Shown here in pieces: positions 11,601-21,147 of a DNA stretch of 64,000 nt. Position 1 is the stretch's first letter, and the number at the start of each line of letters is the position of its first letter. Under the pieces are notes generated by a model. That model saw only the letters and a list, made by a program, of their open reading frames with translations. It searched no databases and was not told where the DNA came from. The position numbers and the translations under genes were made by a program. This DNA comes from Mercurialis annua. Taxonomy: Eukaryota > Streptophyta > Magnoliopsida > Malpighiales > Euphorbiaceae. Where the stretch lies: positions 54,111,651 through 54,175,650 of the forward strand of contig NC_065571.1 in assembly GCF_937616625.2 (NCBI RefSeq), in the 5' to 3' direction.

Positions 11601-12565
11601 ATTCAGGCATTACATAAAAAAAATGCAACTTACAACATACTTTAAGACTAAAGTATACATTGTAAGCATCATTTGATTATTTAACATGTCATCTTAACAA
11701 AAACATAGGAAAAAATACAGTTATAAAAGGAAGCGCCGAGCTTGATAAAGATGCATAATAGCATAAATATTAAAAAACATTCACTCACTTGTGCTGCGGA
11801 TTCAAGAAGTTAAGTATTGGCTGCTCGCCATTTCCTGGGAGGCAAAATTTTTTTTTTAAATCAAGTCGATGAACACAGACAAATTTATAAATAGAACAGT
11901 AATAGAACTTAATAAAGCTATACTACCTTCTAACTGCATACATTCCTTCCACTTCCATCCTCGAATCCGACCGTCATCTCCACAGCTTCAAGAACAAAAA
12001 CACCAGAATTAGATATCATTTAAAAGTGATCAAAAGTTCAAGCCAAACGCAGCAAAATGAGAGACCGCATCGCAAAAATTAAACCTCAATAACAAATTAT
12101 CTTCATTATCACCGTAAAACTTAATATCATAAGCCGGTCCATTATGTCCTCGTACAAATGCATCAGGTTTAGCCCTAAGAAAATAAATTAGTCAACAGAA
12201 TCAGCTACAGGAGATTAAAAAAACTTTAAAAAACTACAGTTTAATTCACAACTTACAGTTGAGCTTCTGCATTGCCAAATCCCGATGGCTGTAAATAAAT
12301 CAACAGAAGTTAAAAAACAGCGATAAATACAAATGATTAGAGGTAAAAAAACGGAGTTACTGACGAGCTTAGAGAGGCAGGAGGAGATAGAGTAGGATGC
12401 GATTGAACCGTCACTGGAGGCGACGATGATGGCGTCGGGACTAGTGTTTGGTGACGGAGAGGGAGTCCATGCGGTTCTAAATACGGTTAGGGTCTCGATT
12501 TCTCGCTCTTTTAATATGCTTTCTCTGTAAGCTTCTTCGTCCCAATTTGTTGCGTCTCCGCACAT
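8694..12565 (-). CDS. THO6 (DWA1): THO complex subunit 6 / DWA1-like WD40 protein
   Basis: WD40 repeat protein. In plants this family is THO6 of the THO/TREX mRNA-export complex and also DWA1, a CUL4-DDB1 substrate receptor that dampens abscisic acid signalling. Thirteen coding exons on the minus strand: 12365-12565, 12257-12288, 12085-12174, 11927-11985, 11789-11834, 11416-11476, 11255-11308, 11019-11099, 10825-10864, 10427-10536, 9980-10090, 9290-9406 and 8694-8783. They give 363 residues with no frame break, close to the roughly 367 of Arabidopsis DWA1. The N-terminus has the family signature NWDEEAYRESILKEREIETL. WD-type units are visible as CGDDGRIRGWKW, GDSCAYCWDV, ITGSEDGTARIW and NGRSLSVWSLP. 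The C-terminus closes the propeller with AVGGYGGLVDVISQFG. The many small exons are typical of the family. Confidence 0.92.
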
Positions 12566-12846
12566 TGTACCGTTTCGGGTTTTGTGTTCTGCGTTTTGGA
12601 TGGTCGGAGTAGGTTCAGTTCGGAGTTGCTAAAATGGAGGAGAGAGGCGGGGATAAACGCTTTAATTTTTCGCCGGTACACTTTAATTTCCGATAATGCC
12701 CCTTACCTCTACAAATTTCTGAGGAAAAACGTCCAACCCGGCCCTCAAATTTAGATCTCAAGACCAAATAAATCACGCTTAACATTTTTAATCAACTAGA
12801 TCCCAAAACTTATGTCTCGGAGTCAAATAAAGTCGCTTTAACTTTT
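12566..12846. other. THO6 upstream region with start of a tandem repeat
   Basis: The first 100 bp or so hold the THO6 promoter and 5'UTR. From about 12755 there are diverged direct repeats of roughly 60 bp (CTTAACATTTTTAATCAACT-type units with TTATGTCTCG). They continue beyond the inserted MITE at 13861-13915. Confidence 0.55.
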
Positions 12847-13860
12847 GGCTTAACCTCTGAAAAAACCCTCACCTTTTAGCCCCAATTCGTTTGCACCCTC
12901 ACCTTGTAAAATCTTCAATTTTGCCTAAATTTTCCCCTTTCATCTTTCAATTGCACCCTTTAAGTACTAAATTGACCTCTTTTCACAGAAAAAAATTCAT
13001 GTCAATACTTTATATTTTAGTCCATATTCAAAATAGTCCATAATGTTAAAATTTGAACAAAACAACCATCTTCACTAAATTTTCAAAAGTTAATAAATTT
13101 CAAATTAAATATAAATCAATTAAAAATATTATTAAAAATTATTTTTTTAAATACAAAATTAATTTTAAAACCAACCATATCACATTGCCTTTACTCCGCA
13201 AAATTAATTTAATTATTTTTTAATATTAAAAAAAATTATATCTTCCAATTTTAAATTGAATCAAAATATTTTTAAAAATTAAAAAAAAAAGCGTCCCAAG
13301 CAACCGCCGGATTTTTTTCCGGCGGTGGCTGTTCTTCTCTTGAACAGCTGCAGCTGCTCTTCCTTGAAGAAGAACAGTCGCGGCTGTTCTTCTCTTTGAA
13401 GAACAGCCAGAGCTGTTCTTCTCCTTGAAGAACAGCCCTGGGTTGTTCTTCAAAGAAGAACGCCCAGATCTGGTTCAAAACAGCCCTGATCTGGGTTGTT
13501 CATCTTTGAAGAACAATCCAATTTTTGTTAATTTTTTTTATTAATTTTTTTAAAATTAATTTTACGGAACTAAAACGGTAAGGTTGAATAAATGTGGTTG
13601 GGGAATTTAATAATTTTTCAAATATTTTTTAGGGAAGATGGTTTCATTGTTGAAATTTTAACATTTGAGGACTATTTCGAGTATGGGTTAAAAGTGAGTA
13701 TTGATTTGCATTTTTTTCCATTGAAAAAAGGTCAATTTAATACTTCGAAGTGCAATTGAAAGACAAAAGGTGGAAATTTGGGCAAAATTGAAGATTTTGC
13801 AAGGTGAGGGTGCAAACGAATTGGGGCTAAAAGGTGGGTTTTTTTTCCAGAGGATTAGTC
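12847..13860. mobile_element. Mutator-type MITE with long inverted repeats (1.0 kb)
   Basis: The termini are GGCTTAACCTCTG and, complemented, GACTAATCCTCTG. They are part of inverted repeats that extend about 170 bp (12847 to about 13015, and about 13690-13860). An exact 9-bp target duplication TTAACTTTT flanks the element (12838-12846 and 13861-13869). The 9-bp TSD and long TIRs indicate a MULE-type non-autonomous element. Its centre holds a GC-richer cluster of short hairpins (13304-13510). There is no transposase; the ORFs inside are translations of the hairpin repeats. Confidence 0.88.
13304..13510. repeat. Cluster of short perfect hairpins (GAAGAACAGCC repeats)
   Basis: Successive palindromes are CCGCCGGA-6nt-TCCGGCGG (13304-13325), GCTGTTC-7nt-GAACAGC (13328-13348), GGCTGTTCTTC-TCTTT-GAAGAACAGCC (13382-13408, perfect 11-bp stem) and GCTGTTCTTC-TCCTT-GAAGAACAGC (13412-13436). 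Looser copies run to about 13510. The arms are variants of one sequence, so the block grew by duplication of a hairpin unit. It is much richer in GC than the MITE arms around it. Confidence 0.9.
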
Positions 13861-15507
13861 TTAACTTTTTAGTCAAATAGATCTCTGAATTTATGTCTCG
13901 AATAAGTCACGCATTTGAAATGCACATATTATGTCTTATTTGATTCTAAGACGCAAATTTTAAAATCTAAAAATTAAAATCGATTTATTTAAATTTTAAA
14001 ATCTATTGACTAAATAGTAAAAATGATTTCTTAGCATGACATTCTAAACAAATGCTAAAGTCTCCCGATATTTTCATTATTAGGGTTTCATATTGATGAG
14101 TCACGAAATGGATCAAAGCTCCGAGGTACTTACACACACCGGAAACAGAGAGAGAATTCCGGTGGGCATCACCTAGAGTTCGCTCTGACGCTCAAGTAAG
14201 AATTTAGTAGAAAAAGAAGAAGAGCGCATTAGGGTTTGCACGTAAGTTGCTTTTATGGCTTAAGTCGTGCAAACCTTTGTCGCGTTGTCCTCCTCCCCCT
14301 CTTCTTCTTCAAGTCCCCACTTTTCTGTTACGCTGAGGTGGCATGCTTCACTGCGTTTGGCATGATTTGTCAGATGCGTATCGCGCGGGGAACATTTCTT
14401 TTGTGTGTGTCAAGGAATCTTCTGCGCTCCCAATAGTCCGTTAAAAGCGCGTACAATTTGGAGTGTAATTGTATATTAGGCTCAATGTCGTATATCAACA
14501 TGTTCGGTTTATTGATAAATCGAGATAGCTCTTAGAGCTTTGTAACTTGGTATTTTTAAATCTGTTCAACTAGTCTTCAGGCTGGGTCAAGAATGGTCAC
14601 ATTTCGAGATACAACCTCTCGATTGGTAGTTCGACAACCCCAATAGTCTCTATGTTGGTTATTTGCTTGACTTAGCCATATTTTTTTTGTCGAGGTTACT
14701 TCGTCCATACGAGATATTATCACTACGTTATTAGATATCATAAAAATAAAACAGTTATAGATTAAAGATATGTATGTTATATTAATATTTTATTTAGTAT
14801 CACATTAATTTAAATTTAATATATATAATAGAATTTGTACCACATATCATTATAATCAAGTTTGCTACAAGTGCATTGAGGCTAAAGTTTTACTTTTTTC
14901 TGATCGTTTATTGAGGCTAAATTTCTTTTCTTTTTTTGATTATTTGATTGAGGCTAAAGTTAATTATTCGTTATTCTAAATTTTCTAATTAGCAGTAGAT
15001 AGGATAGAATTAACAGACACGACAAACATGACACATCTTATGGAAATAAAGAAAAACTCAAGGGACCTATAATGTAAATTACCCAGAGTAACGAGAGCAG
15101 CAGGCCCGAAACTCTTACCTACACGCTAAAAACAACAGTTCCCTTCTCAGCCTCCAAAAGCAACACAATTTCTTCTAAAATCCTCCTCAGATGTCTCTAT
15201 AAAATAATATTAACGATCTGATTTTCTTTGGGGTTAGCTTATCTAATCGTCTCAAAACCATCGGCGAACATTCACCGGTCAAGCTGTGAGTCTATCCTTA
15301 CATCTTTTTAATTTTCTTGTTTTGTAGATCTATTCCTTTTTTAGATTTTAGCGTTTTTTTAATTAAGTTTTTCTAAAAAGTTAAATTGCTACTCATTTAT
15401 GTTGCTCATTTGATATATTAATTTTTGTTTTGATTGCTTTAAATTCATAGGGGATTCAGATAATTTACTTACAAATCGCTGCTGTTGAAAAGTTTGATTA
15501 ATTTGAT
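13861..15507. other. Intergenic region and NMT promoter
   Basis: It starts with the remaining copy of the roughly 60-bp tandem repeat (to about 13915). No gene is supported between about 13920 and 15200. The longest frames there are short and have no recognisable protein. The NMT leader lies at the end. A donor (AAGCT|GTGAGT, GT at 15286-15287) and an acceptor (ATTCATAG ending 15450) define a 165-bp leader intron. Confidence 0.55.
15286..15450 (+). other. 5'UTR intron of the NMT gene
   Basis: Donor GTGAGT and acceptor TTCATAG frame a T-rich 165-bp segment that ends 57 bp before the ATG. The T-richness and splice-site quality support an intron, but no transcript is available here. Confidence 0.65.
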
Positions 15508-16824
15508 ATGGGTGATAACGATAACAGTACTAATTCGCCACCTGGGTCTCCTAAGGAAAACCCAGATCAAGATTCCGAGAAAAAATTAACTGTGGCTGAT
15601 GATAGCTCACTGGAAAGCATAGTACGTAGGTTTCAAGGATCTAATATTGAGAGCAAGAAACACAAATTTTGGGAAACTCAACCTGTCGGCCAATTCAAAG
15701 ACCTCGGCGACACGAGTTTGCCGGAAGGCCCTATCGAGCAGCCGACCCCGTTGTCGGAAGTGAAACAAGAACCTTATAATCTTCCTGCTCCGTATGAATG
15801 GACTATTTGTGACATTGACTCCGAGGAGACTTGCAACGAGGTTTATAATCTCTTGAAGAGTAACTATGTTGAGGATGATGAGAACATGTTTAGGTTTAAC
15901 TACTCTAAGGAGTTTCTTAGGTGGGCTTTGCGTCCTCCGGGGTATTATCGAAGCTGGCATATTGGTGTTCGAGCTAAAACCTCAAAGAAACTTGTTGCTT
16001 TTATAACCGGTGTTCCTGCGAGGATTAGGGCGCGTGAGGAAGTTGTGAAAATGGCTGAGATTAATTTCTTATGTGTTCATAAGAAACTTAGGTCGAAGAG
16101 ACTTGCTCCTGTTATGATTAAGGAGGTTACGAGGAGGGTTCATTTGGAGAACATTTGGCAAGCTGCGTATACCGCTGGAGTGGTTCTTCCGACACCAATA
16201 ACAACTTGTCAGTATTGGCATAGGTCTTTGAACCCGAAGAAGCTTATTGATGTTGGATTCTCTAGGCTTGGAGCGAGAATGACAATGAGTCGAACAATAA
16301 AACTTTATAAGTTGCCGGATTCGCCAGCTACTCCTGGATTTAGAAAAATGGAGCTTCGTGATGTACCTTCCGTTACAAGGTTGCTTAGAAACTATTTAAG
16401 TCAGTTTGTTGTTGCTCCAGATTTGGATGAGGATGATGTGGAGCATTGGCTTCTTCCTACTGAGGATGTGGTCGATAGTTTCTTGGTCGAGAGTCCAGAA
16501 ACTCACGAGATCACCGATTTTTGTAGCTTCTACACGCTTCCATCATCTATCCTTGGAAACCAGAATTATTCAACTTTGAAAGCTGCTTATTCATATTATA
16601 ATGTTTCCACCAAGACACCCTTGCTTCAGTTGATGAATGATGCACTTATTGTTGCCAAACAAAAGGATTTTGATGTCTTTAATGCATTAGATCTCATGCA
16701 GAATGAGTCGTTTTTGAAGGAGCTGAAATTCGGACCGGGTGACGGCCAACTGCACTATTATCTTTACAACTATCGGATACGAAGTGCCTTAACACCATCA
16801 GAGCTCGGGCTTGTGCTCTTGTAG
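15508..16824 (+). CDS. NMT1: Glycylpeptide N-tetradecanoyltransferase (N-myristoyltransferase)
   Basis: Transfers myristate from myristoyl-CoA to the N-terminal glycine of target proteins, for membrane anchoring (for example calcineurin-B-like proteins, SnRK kinases and small GTPases in plants). It is a single uninterrupted exon of 438 residues; plant NMT1 is about 434. Residues 1-80 are a polar, low-complexity ribosome-associating tail. The GNAT-fold catalytic region follows, with the signature EINFLCVHKKLRSKRLAPV beginning at residue 184 and the second half starting near LYKLPDSPATPGF. The C-terminus ends ELGLVLL, where the terminal carboxylate of the family acts as catalytic base. The first ATG begins MGDNDNSTNSPPGSPK, a plausible start after the leader intron. 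Function is certain from the signatures; subcellular location is taken from the family. Confidence 0.97.
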   Translation: MGDNDNSTNSPPGSPKENPDQDSEKKLTVADDSSLESIVRRFQGSNIESKKHKFWETQPVGQFKDLGDTSLPEGPIEQPTPLSEVKQEPYNLPAPYEWTICDIDSEETCNEVYNLLKSNYVEDDENMFRFNYSKEFLRWALRPPGYYRSWHIGVRAKTSKKLVAFITGVPARIRAREEVVKMAEINFLCVHKKLRSKRLAPVMIKEVTRRVHLENIWQAAYTAGVVLPTPITTCQYWHRSLNPKKLIDVGFSRLGARMTMSRTIKLYKLPDSPATPGFRKMELRDVPSVTRLLRNYLSQFVVAPDLDEDDVEHWLLPTEDVVDSFLVESPETHEITDFCSFYTLPSSILGNQNYSTLKAAYSYYNVSTKTPLLQLMNDALIVAKQKDFDVFNALDLMQNESFLKELKFGPGDGQLHYYLYNYRIRSALTPSELGLVLL

Positions 16825-17560
16825 TAGTTTCGCTCCCGATGGCGTATGCTTGTGGCTTCTTTTGCTGATGAGTTCTTTCTATGGTTTCCAGGGCAGCAGT
16901 AAACAAGAGTTTTTGGTGTATTTGAGTTGAGATGGTATGTCTTTTAACAGGTGGAGACATTTATGAACGTTTTTGAGCATTGAAATTGATATCTGAAAAA
17001 AAAACAATAATTTTGAGAACTGAAATGCTGTTTTAGATTTCTGAGATTTGTTCTCTCATTTTTCTTGCATAACTGTGGTGTTTACTTTGATTTGCTTTTG
17101 ATAGAGATTAGAGATATCATATATCCAGTTAGTTTTTTTGTGTTAATTTCTATTTGCTTATGGTTGTTTAGTGGTCGTTTTACAATGATTCAAAATCTCT
17201 TAGATCATGTGCAAGACTTCTAAGATGATATATGTATTCCGTTTATGCATTTCGTCAGTCAGCGCCTTTATGAATTGATGCAAAAAAACCATCTTTTTAC
17301 TGCAGTTTAACAGCCTTATGGGCAGCAAATGCTACTGCCTTGCTGTAATTGGAAAGTCTTTTAACTGAGATTATCTTGTCTGCCAAGTGAATTCGTTTAG
17401 GTTTTCATATAGTATAATTCCTCAGAAGTGATCCAGAAGTTAAGTCTTGCAAATACGTTGTCGAAAGTTGTTCTCTGTTTAGAACTCATTCAGGGAAGCA
17501 CAATGGTTAATTATTTTATACAAGTTCAGTATATTAATTATTTTCAGTCTGCGGAGCGAC

Positions 17561-17752
17561 ATGAAGATGAATTTTCAACATGCTTGGGAACCCATTGATG
17601 ATTTAGGTTCTGTAGATACTTGTGCAGCAATGGATTTTCAACGTGCTTGGGAACGCGTTGATGATTTAGATTGTGTAGATACTCAAAAATCTCCTCAGCC
17701 CCTACCATACTCAAGTTTGGCGATTATCACCATGCTTAATTGGAATGAATAA
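17561..17752 (+). CDS. Unrecognised small ORF made of a 63-bp direct repeat
   Basis: A 63-codon frame begins MKMNFQHAWEPIDDLGSVDT. It contains two consecutive in-frame 63-bp units (17567-17629 and 17630-17692), giving NFQHAWEPIDDLGSVDT and DFQRAWERVDDLDCVDT. A strong splice-acceptor-like sequence (TTATTTTCAG, ending 17547) lies just upstream, so this could be an exon of an unannotated transcript or of an NMT 3'UTR variant. I do not recognise the protein. It may be a peptide gene, a pseudogene fragment or chance. Confidence 0.3.
   Translation: MKMNFQHAWEPIDDLGSVDTCAAMDFQRAWERVDDLDCVDTQKSPQPLPYSSLAIITMLNWNE
17567..17692. repeat. 63-bp tandem direct repeat, two units
   Basis: Units 17567-17629 and 17630-17692 are alike over their first 54 bases, with six substitutions. 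The last three codons differ. All six substitutions change the amino acid if the frame at 17561 is used. Confidence 0.85.
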
Positions 17753-18039
17753 GAAAATTTCTTCAATGATTGATAAGTATAAAAAGTTAAAACTCTGAAC
17801 TGGATCAGTTTCCTAAAATATAGAATATTTTACTACACCTAGCTTTTTTCTAAATGGAGATGTATTGCATTCTTTATATACAATAGATTGATGCAACCAA
17901 TTGATCAAAATGGAATTCAATATAAGTCTCACTGTTATCATAGGTAATGTTATAATTTCACGCAGCAACCTTCTTTTTCTACCTTTTTGGAGCATCTAGC
18001 TTATTAACATTCCGTTTACTCTATAAACAAAGATTAATT

Positions 18040-18395
18040 GGCAAAAATGCTTTATTGGGTCCCTGCACTTGTCCTGTTTCAGAGATCGCTCCATTTCTAT
18101 TTTTCAACATCAAATTCTTACACTTCTAATTTTATAGACATTGAATCCCTCCATCACAAAAAATATTAACGGTGTCAATTCAAAATGGAAAAAGAACATA
18201 TTTAGAGATTTAATTTCAACAGAAATAAAAGTGTGAGAATAGATTTTAATTTAATAAAGTTAAAAGTATGAAACATCTAAAAAATTATTGCAGACAAAGG
18301 GACCTAATGTCTATAAAATAAAAAGTATAGGATCTCAATGTTGACAAATAAAGTGGAGGAACTCAACGCCAAAATGGGACAATATGCACTTTGCC
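18040..18395. mobile_element. Probable degenerate Mutator-type MITE
   Basis: The ends are GGCAAAAATGC and, complemented, GGCAAAGTGCA. Inverted similarity extends inward past ATTTTATAGACATT, which is present on both arms. The flanks (AGATTAATT and ATTACAATT) do not form a clean 9-bp duplication, so the boundaries are less certain than for the other MITEs here. Confidence 0.6.
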
Positions 18396-18698
18396 ATTAC
18401 AATTCCTATTTTCGCCATCATAAATCATATTTCCACAATAAAAAGAAAATTTCTCCTAAAAAAATGATATTAGAAAAGCTAAACTACAAAAGGTCACAAT
18501 GCCTACTAGCAATGATTTTCTTTGTAAAAATAACTATCACCAAACCCTATTCAACAATTACGTGACATCTATAACTACAAAACAGCTCTTTTAATGACCT
18601 TCATGCAGGGAAAACTATGAAAAGAAGAAAGAATATACATGTGTTCTAGTAGAAGGGGTCAGCTTTCTCATTTCATGAATACGTAATTCTATCTCAAG

Positions 18699-20711
18699 CT
18701 AAGCAATAAGCACGACCTCATCCTGTGAACCTGTAGATAAAACATAAAATCCATATCAGTACAAGGCGGAAAAACAACGTCAAGTTAGACAGTATTGTAA
18801 CTTTACATTTCTCGAATATGTCTTTGGCTAGTTGTAGTATTGAATCCGTGTCCTCAGCCATTTTTGAAACCCTCTCCACCTCCTTAACTGCCTCCGCTGC
18901 CACAAATGATTTGTTTTCTGCTTCAGCTATCCTGTAAGCAGCAGCCACCGCTGCTTCGTCCAATGTCTCACTAGAATTAATAACACTGCTGCTCTGCAAA
19001 GGCCTGGGCCGGATATCTTTTGGTTTCGGAGTAGGAGTTTGTAAATCCAAAGAGGGACTATTCTTTATTTTAAAACAGTTTTGGACCTGCACATTATTTC
19101 AAGGTAAAAACCATTTAGTACATCTTCCCAATTATAGTCTCGTGCAAAAACATGAATTTCAAGAAAATGCAAAATTGTAACACGAGATTTTTGCCTTTTT
19201 TATAAGTAGCTTTTAAATTCTAGTCTATCCTACTAGTTTGTATGCCACAAATAACCATTTTTCCTTCCATTTATTTGTGTATCTTTTCAAAAGGGGTTCG
19301 TGGAAGACGGCAGTTTCTGGATTTGTTGTTACTTGCTGCTCCTTAACCACAATGCATGATGGTATTGTTTACTGGGCTTTTTAATCTTCAATTTTTTTAA
19401 CACTCTTTATAATAAAAACAGGCAAAACAAACAATGGGAATTCAAACAAAAGCCGTAAATTAAGCAGCCTACACACCAAAAAAATGGAATCAAGTAGCAG
19501 CACCATTACAATGGAAAAATTCATTACCTTCTCAAGTTTTTCCTGCGCAACCAACCTTCTTAACCTAGAGCTTAATTGCCTTCTAAAATTCTGTGGCACA
19601 ACTTGTCTTTGCTGCGAAAATTATCAAAATAGAACGAATTTGTCAATGCGGAACAAAATAGGATAACAAAGAGAGCAAGTCAGAGTAACAGAATGTAAAA
19701 AAAGCAGACGAACCGCTGAGACATCAAAAGAATTAAAGGTAAGAATTTGTGGTGACACCATTTGAAATTCCAAACACGGGAAACAAAAAGTTAATACCTT
19801 TTGGCTTTTGACCTAAGCAAAAATTGGAATGCCCTCTTCTTAGTTTCCATATAGAATCATTTATATATGAGAGATCTTATAGTAACTTTTCGACTACTAA
19901 ATACTAGAGGAATACCGAATAATGCATTGTTTTCTCCATAAGCTCAAATACTAGCCGCCTTAACGGTAAATTGCCCCACTATAATACAGAAGTAAAAGAA
20001 CACAATGCCAAAAAGAAACTCCCTTTCAAGAGTAAGATTCAGACCTCAATGTAGCCAACGATAGCCGAAGTATCTGCTCCATGTTGTTTATTCAAAACAG
20101 AAATCGCTTCAAAAATCATCGCATTGTACCTAGAAAATCAATTAAATTTTGTAATTCATACTAAAAATGGTAATCATTAACTCAAAGAAATAAAAAATAA
20201 CTGAAAAAGTGCATACTTGGGAGCAGTTTTAGAGTCAGCATTATTTTTAGTGGAATCATCTAAAACCATAGGATCAGCATCCCGAACCGGAGAAACATCA
20301 GCACTTGTAGTAGTAGTAGTAGCTTGTAAACTGGAGACTGGACTAGGAGAAACAACAACAGCAAGAGCATTAACAGGACCATCAGATTTTGGTTTTGGTG
20401 TTCTTGATTTTTCCCTGGGACCTGGACCACCTGCACTCACACTCAAATTCCTCCATTTATCCTACAAAAAAAAACCCAATTTTTTCATATTTTTTTATTC
20501 ACACCATGAGTAACTATGATTATAAAATTATCAAACAGATAAAAATGAAAAAAAAAATTACCTTAAGATCGATATTGGAGCGGGAGAATAAGTAGGGATT
20601 AAATTCAGGGTCTTTTTGTATATTTTTCCATTTACCGGTACCGTGTTTGGCTATACCGGCTCTTAACGCTTCTTCTTCCTCGGCTGTCCATTTTTGCTTT
20701 GGATTTCCCAT
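18699..20711 (-). CDS. TRB: Telomere repeat-binding factor, single-Myb-histone (TRB) type
   Basis: Plant-specific nuclear protein that binds TTTAGGG-type telobox DNA, interacts with telomerase and recruits Polycomb or demethylase complexes (family knowledge). Exons on the minus strand: 20562-20711, 20217-20461, 20045-20129, 19528-19611, 18807-19086 and 18699-18730. The joined frame is 291 residues, typical of TRBs (about 280-300). Domains: an N-terminal Myb (about 6-57, [20 protein letters not shown]... with the telobox helix [10 protein letters not shown] across the first splice); a Ser/Pro/Thr-rich linker; a linker-histone H1/H5-like domain (about 127-195, [20 protein letters not shown]...[17 protein letters not shown]); and an Ala/Glu-rich coiled coil (about 225-285). 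The N-terminal Myb plus central H1/H5 order separates TRBs from the larger TRF-like proteins. It is divergent from LCYE. Confidence 0.95.
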
Positions 20712-21147
20712 TATTTTTCTCCTCTCCTTCGATTATCTTCTTCGTCTTCTTTATGAATCCCTAATTACAGACGAAACCGTTGTAAATGTCAGCCCTAAAA
20801 TTCCCAATTAGAATTAAAAATGGTACTAAATGACACGGTATCTCTAATGCGGCGGCGTTTAAGAGACTTATAGCGTTCTTGATTAGAAAATGTTTATTTG
20901 AAATACTTTACCAATGTTAACAGTCCACGTGGCATGTTTTAGATGACAGTTGTCCACCTCAGCATGGCCTTCTATCTCCAAGCCAAAGAGTCAAAAAACA
21001 TCACACATTTTTTCTCCCTCAGTTTTCAATACAGAGCATAACACATGATCTTCATTTACTTGCCAATGGCGTGTTACAGAAGCTGAATCTGAAACCTATT
21101 TTTTTCATTTTAATAAATACATTTATCAGGAAAAGAACTTGAAAAAA
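20712..21147. promoter_or_regulatory. Short bidirectional promoter region TRB / LCYE
   Basis: Only 436 bp separate the two start codons, so both promoters and leaders must lie here. It contains GTCCACGTGGCATG (about 20922-20935), a palindromic CACGTG-type G-box of the kind bound by bZIP and bHLH (PIF/HY5) factors in light-regulated genes. That role is inferred from the motif alone. A short upstream ORF (ATG at 21045, 13 residues, stop at 21084-21086) precedes the LCYE start. Confidence 0.55.

Larger units (their letters stand above)
16825..18698. other. Convergent intergenic region NMT / TRB
   Basis: This holds the NMT 3'UTR, the small duplicated ORF at 17561-17752, a probable MITE at 18040-18395 and the TRB 3'UTR near 18600-18698. 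Apart from these I see no gene. Confidence 0.5.

Noticed and set aside
13226..13478. Overlapping minus-strand frames rich in Glu/Lys/Ser/Cys
   Set aside because: They are translations of the hairpin repeats inside a MITE, in two frames at once, so they are not coding.
14236..14436. Plus-strand frame of 66 codons upstream of NMT
   Set aside because: No recognisable protein, Cys/Phe-rich translation, no clear splice or promoter context.
20217..20513. 98-codon plus-strand frame over TRB exon 2
   Set aside because: Antisense shadow of the low-complexity Ser/Pro/Thr linker of TRB.
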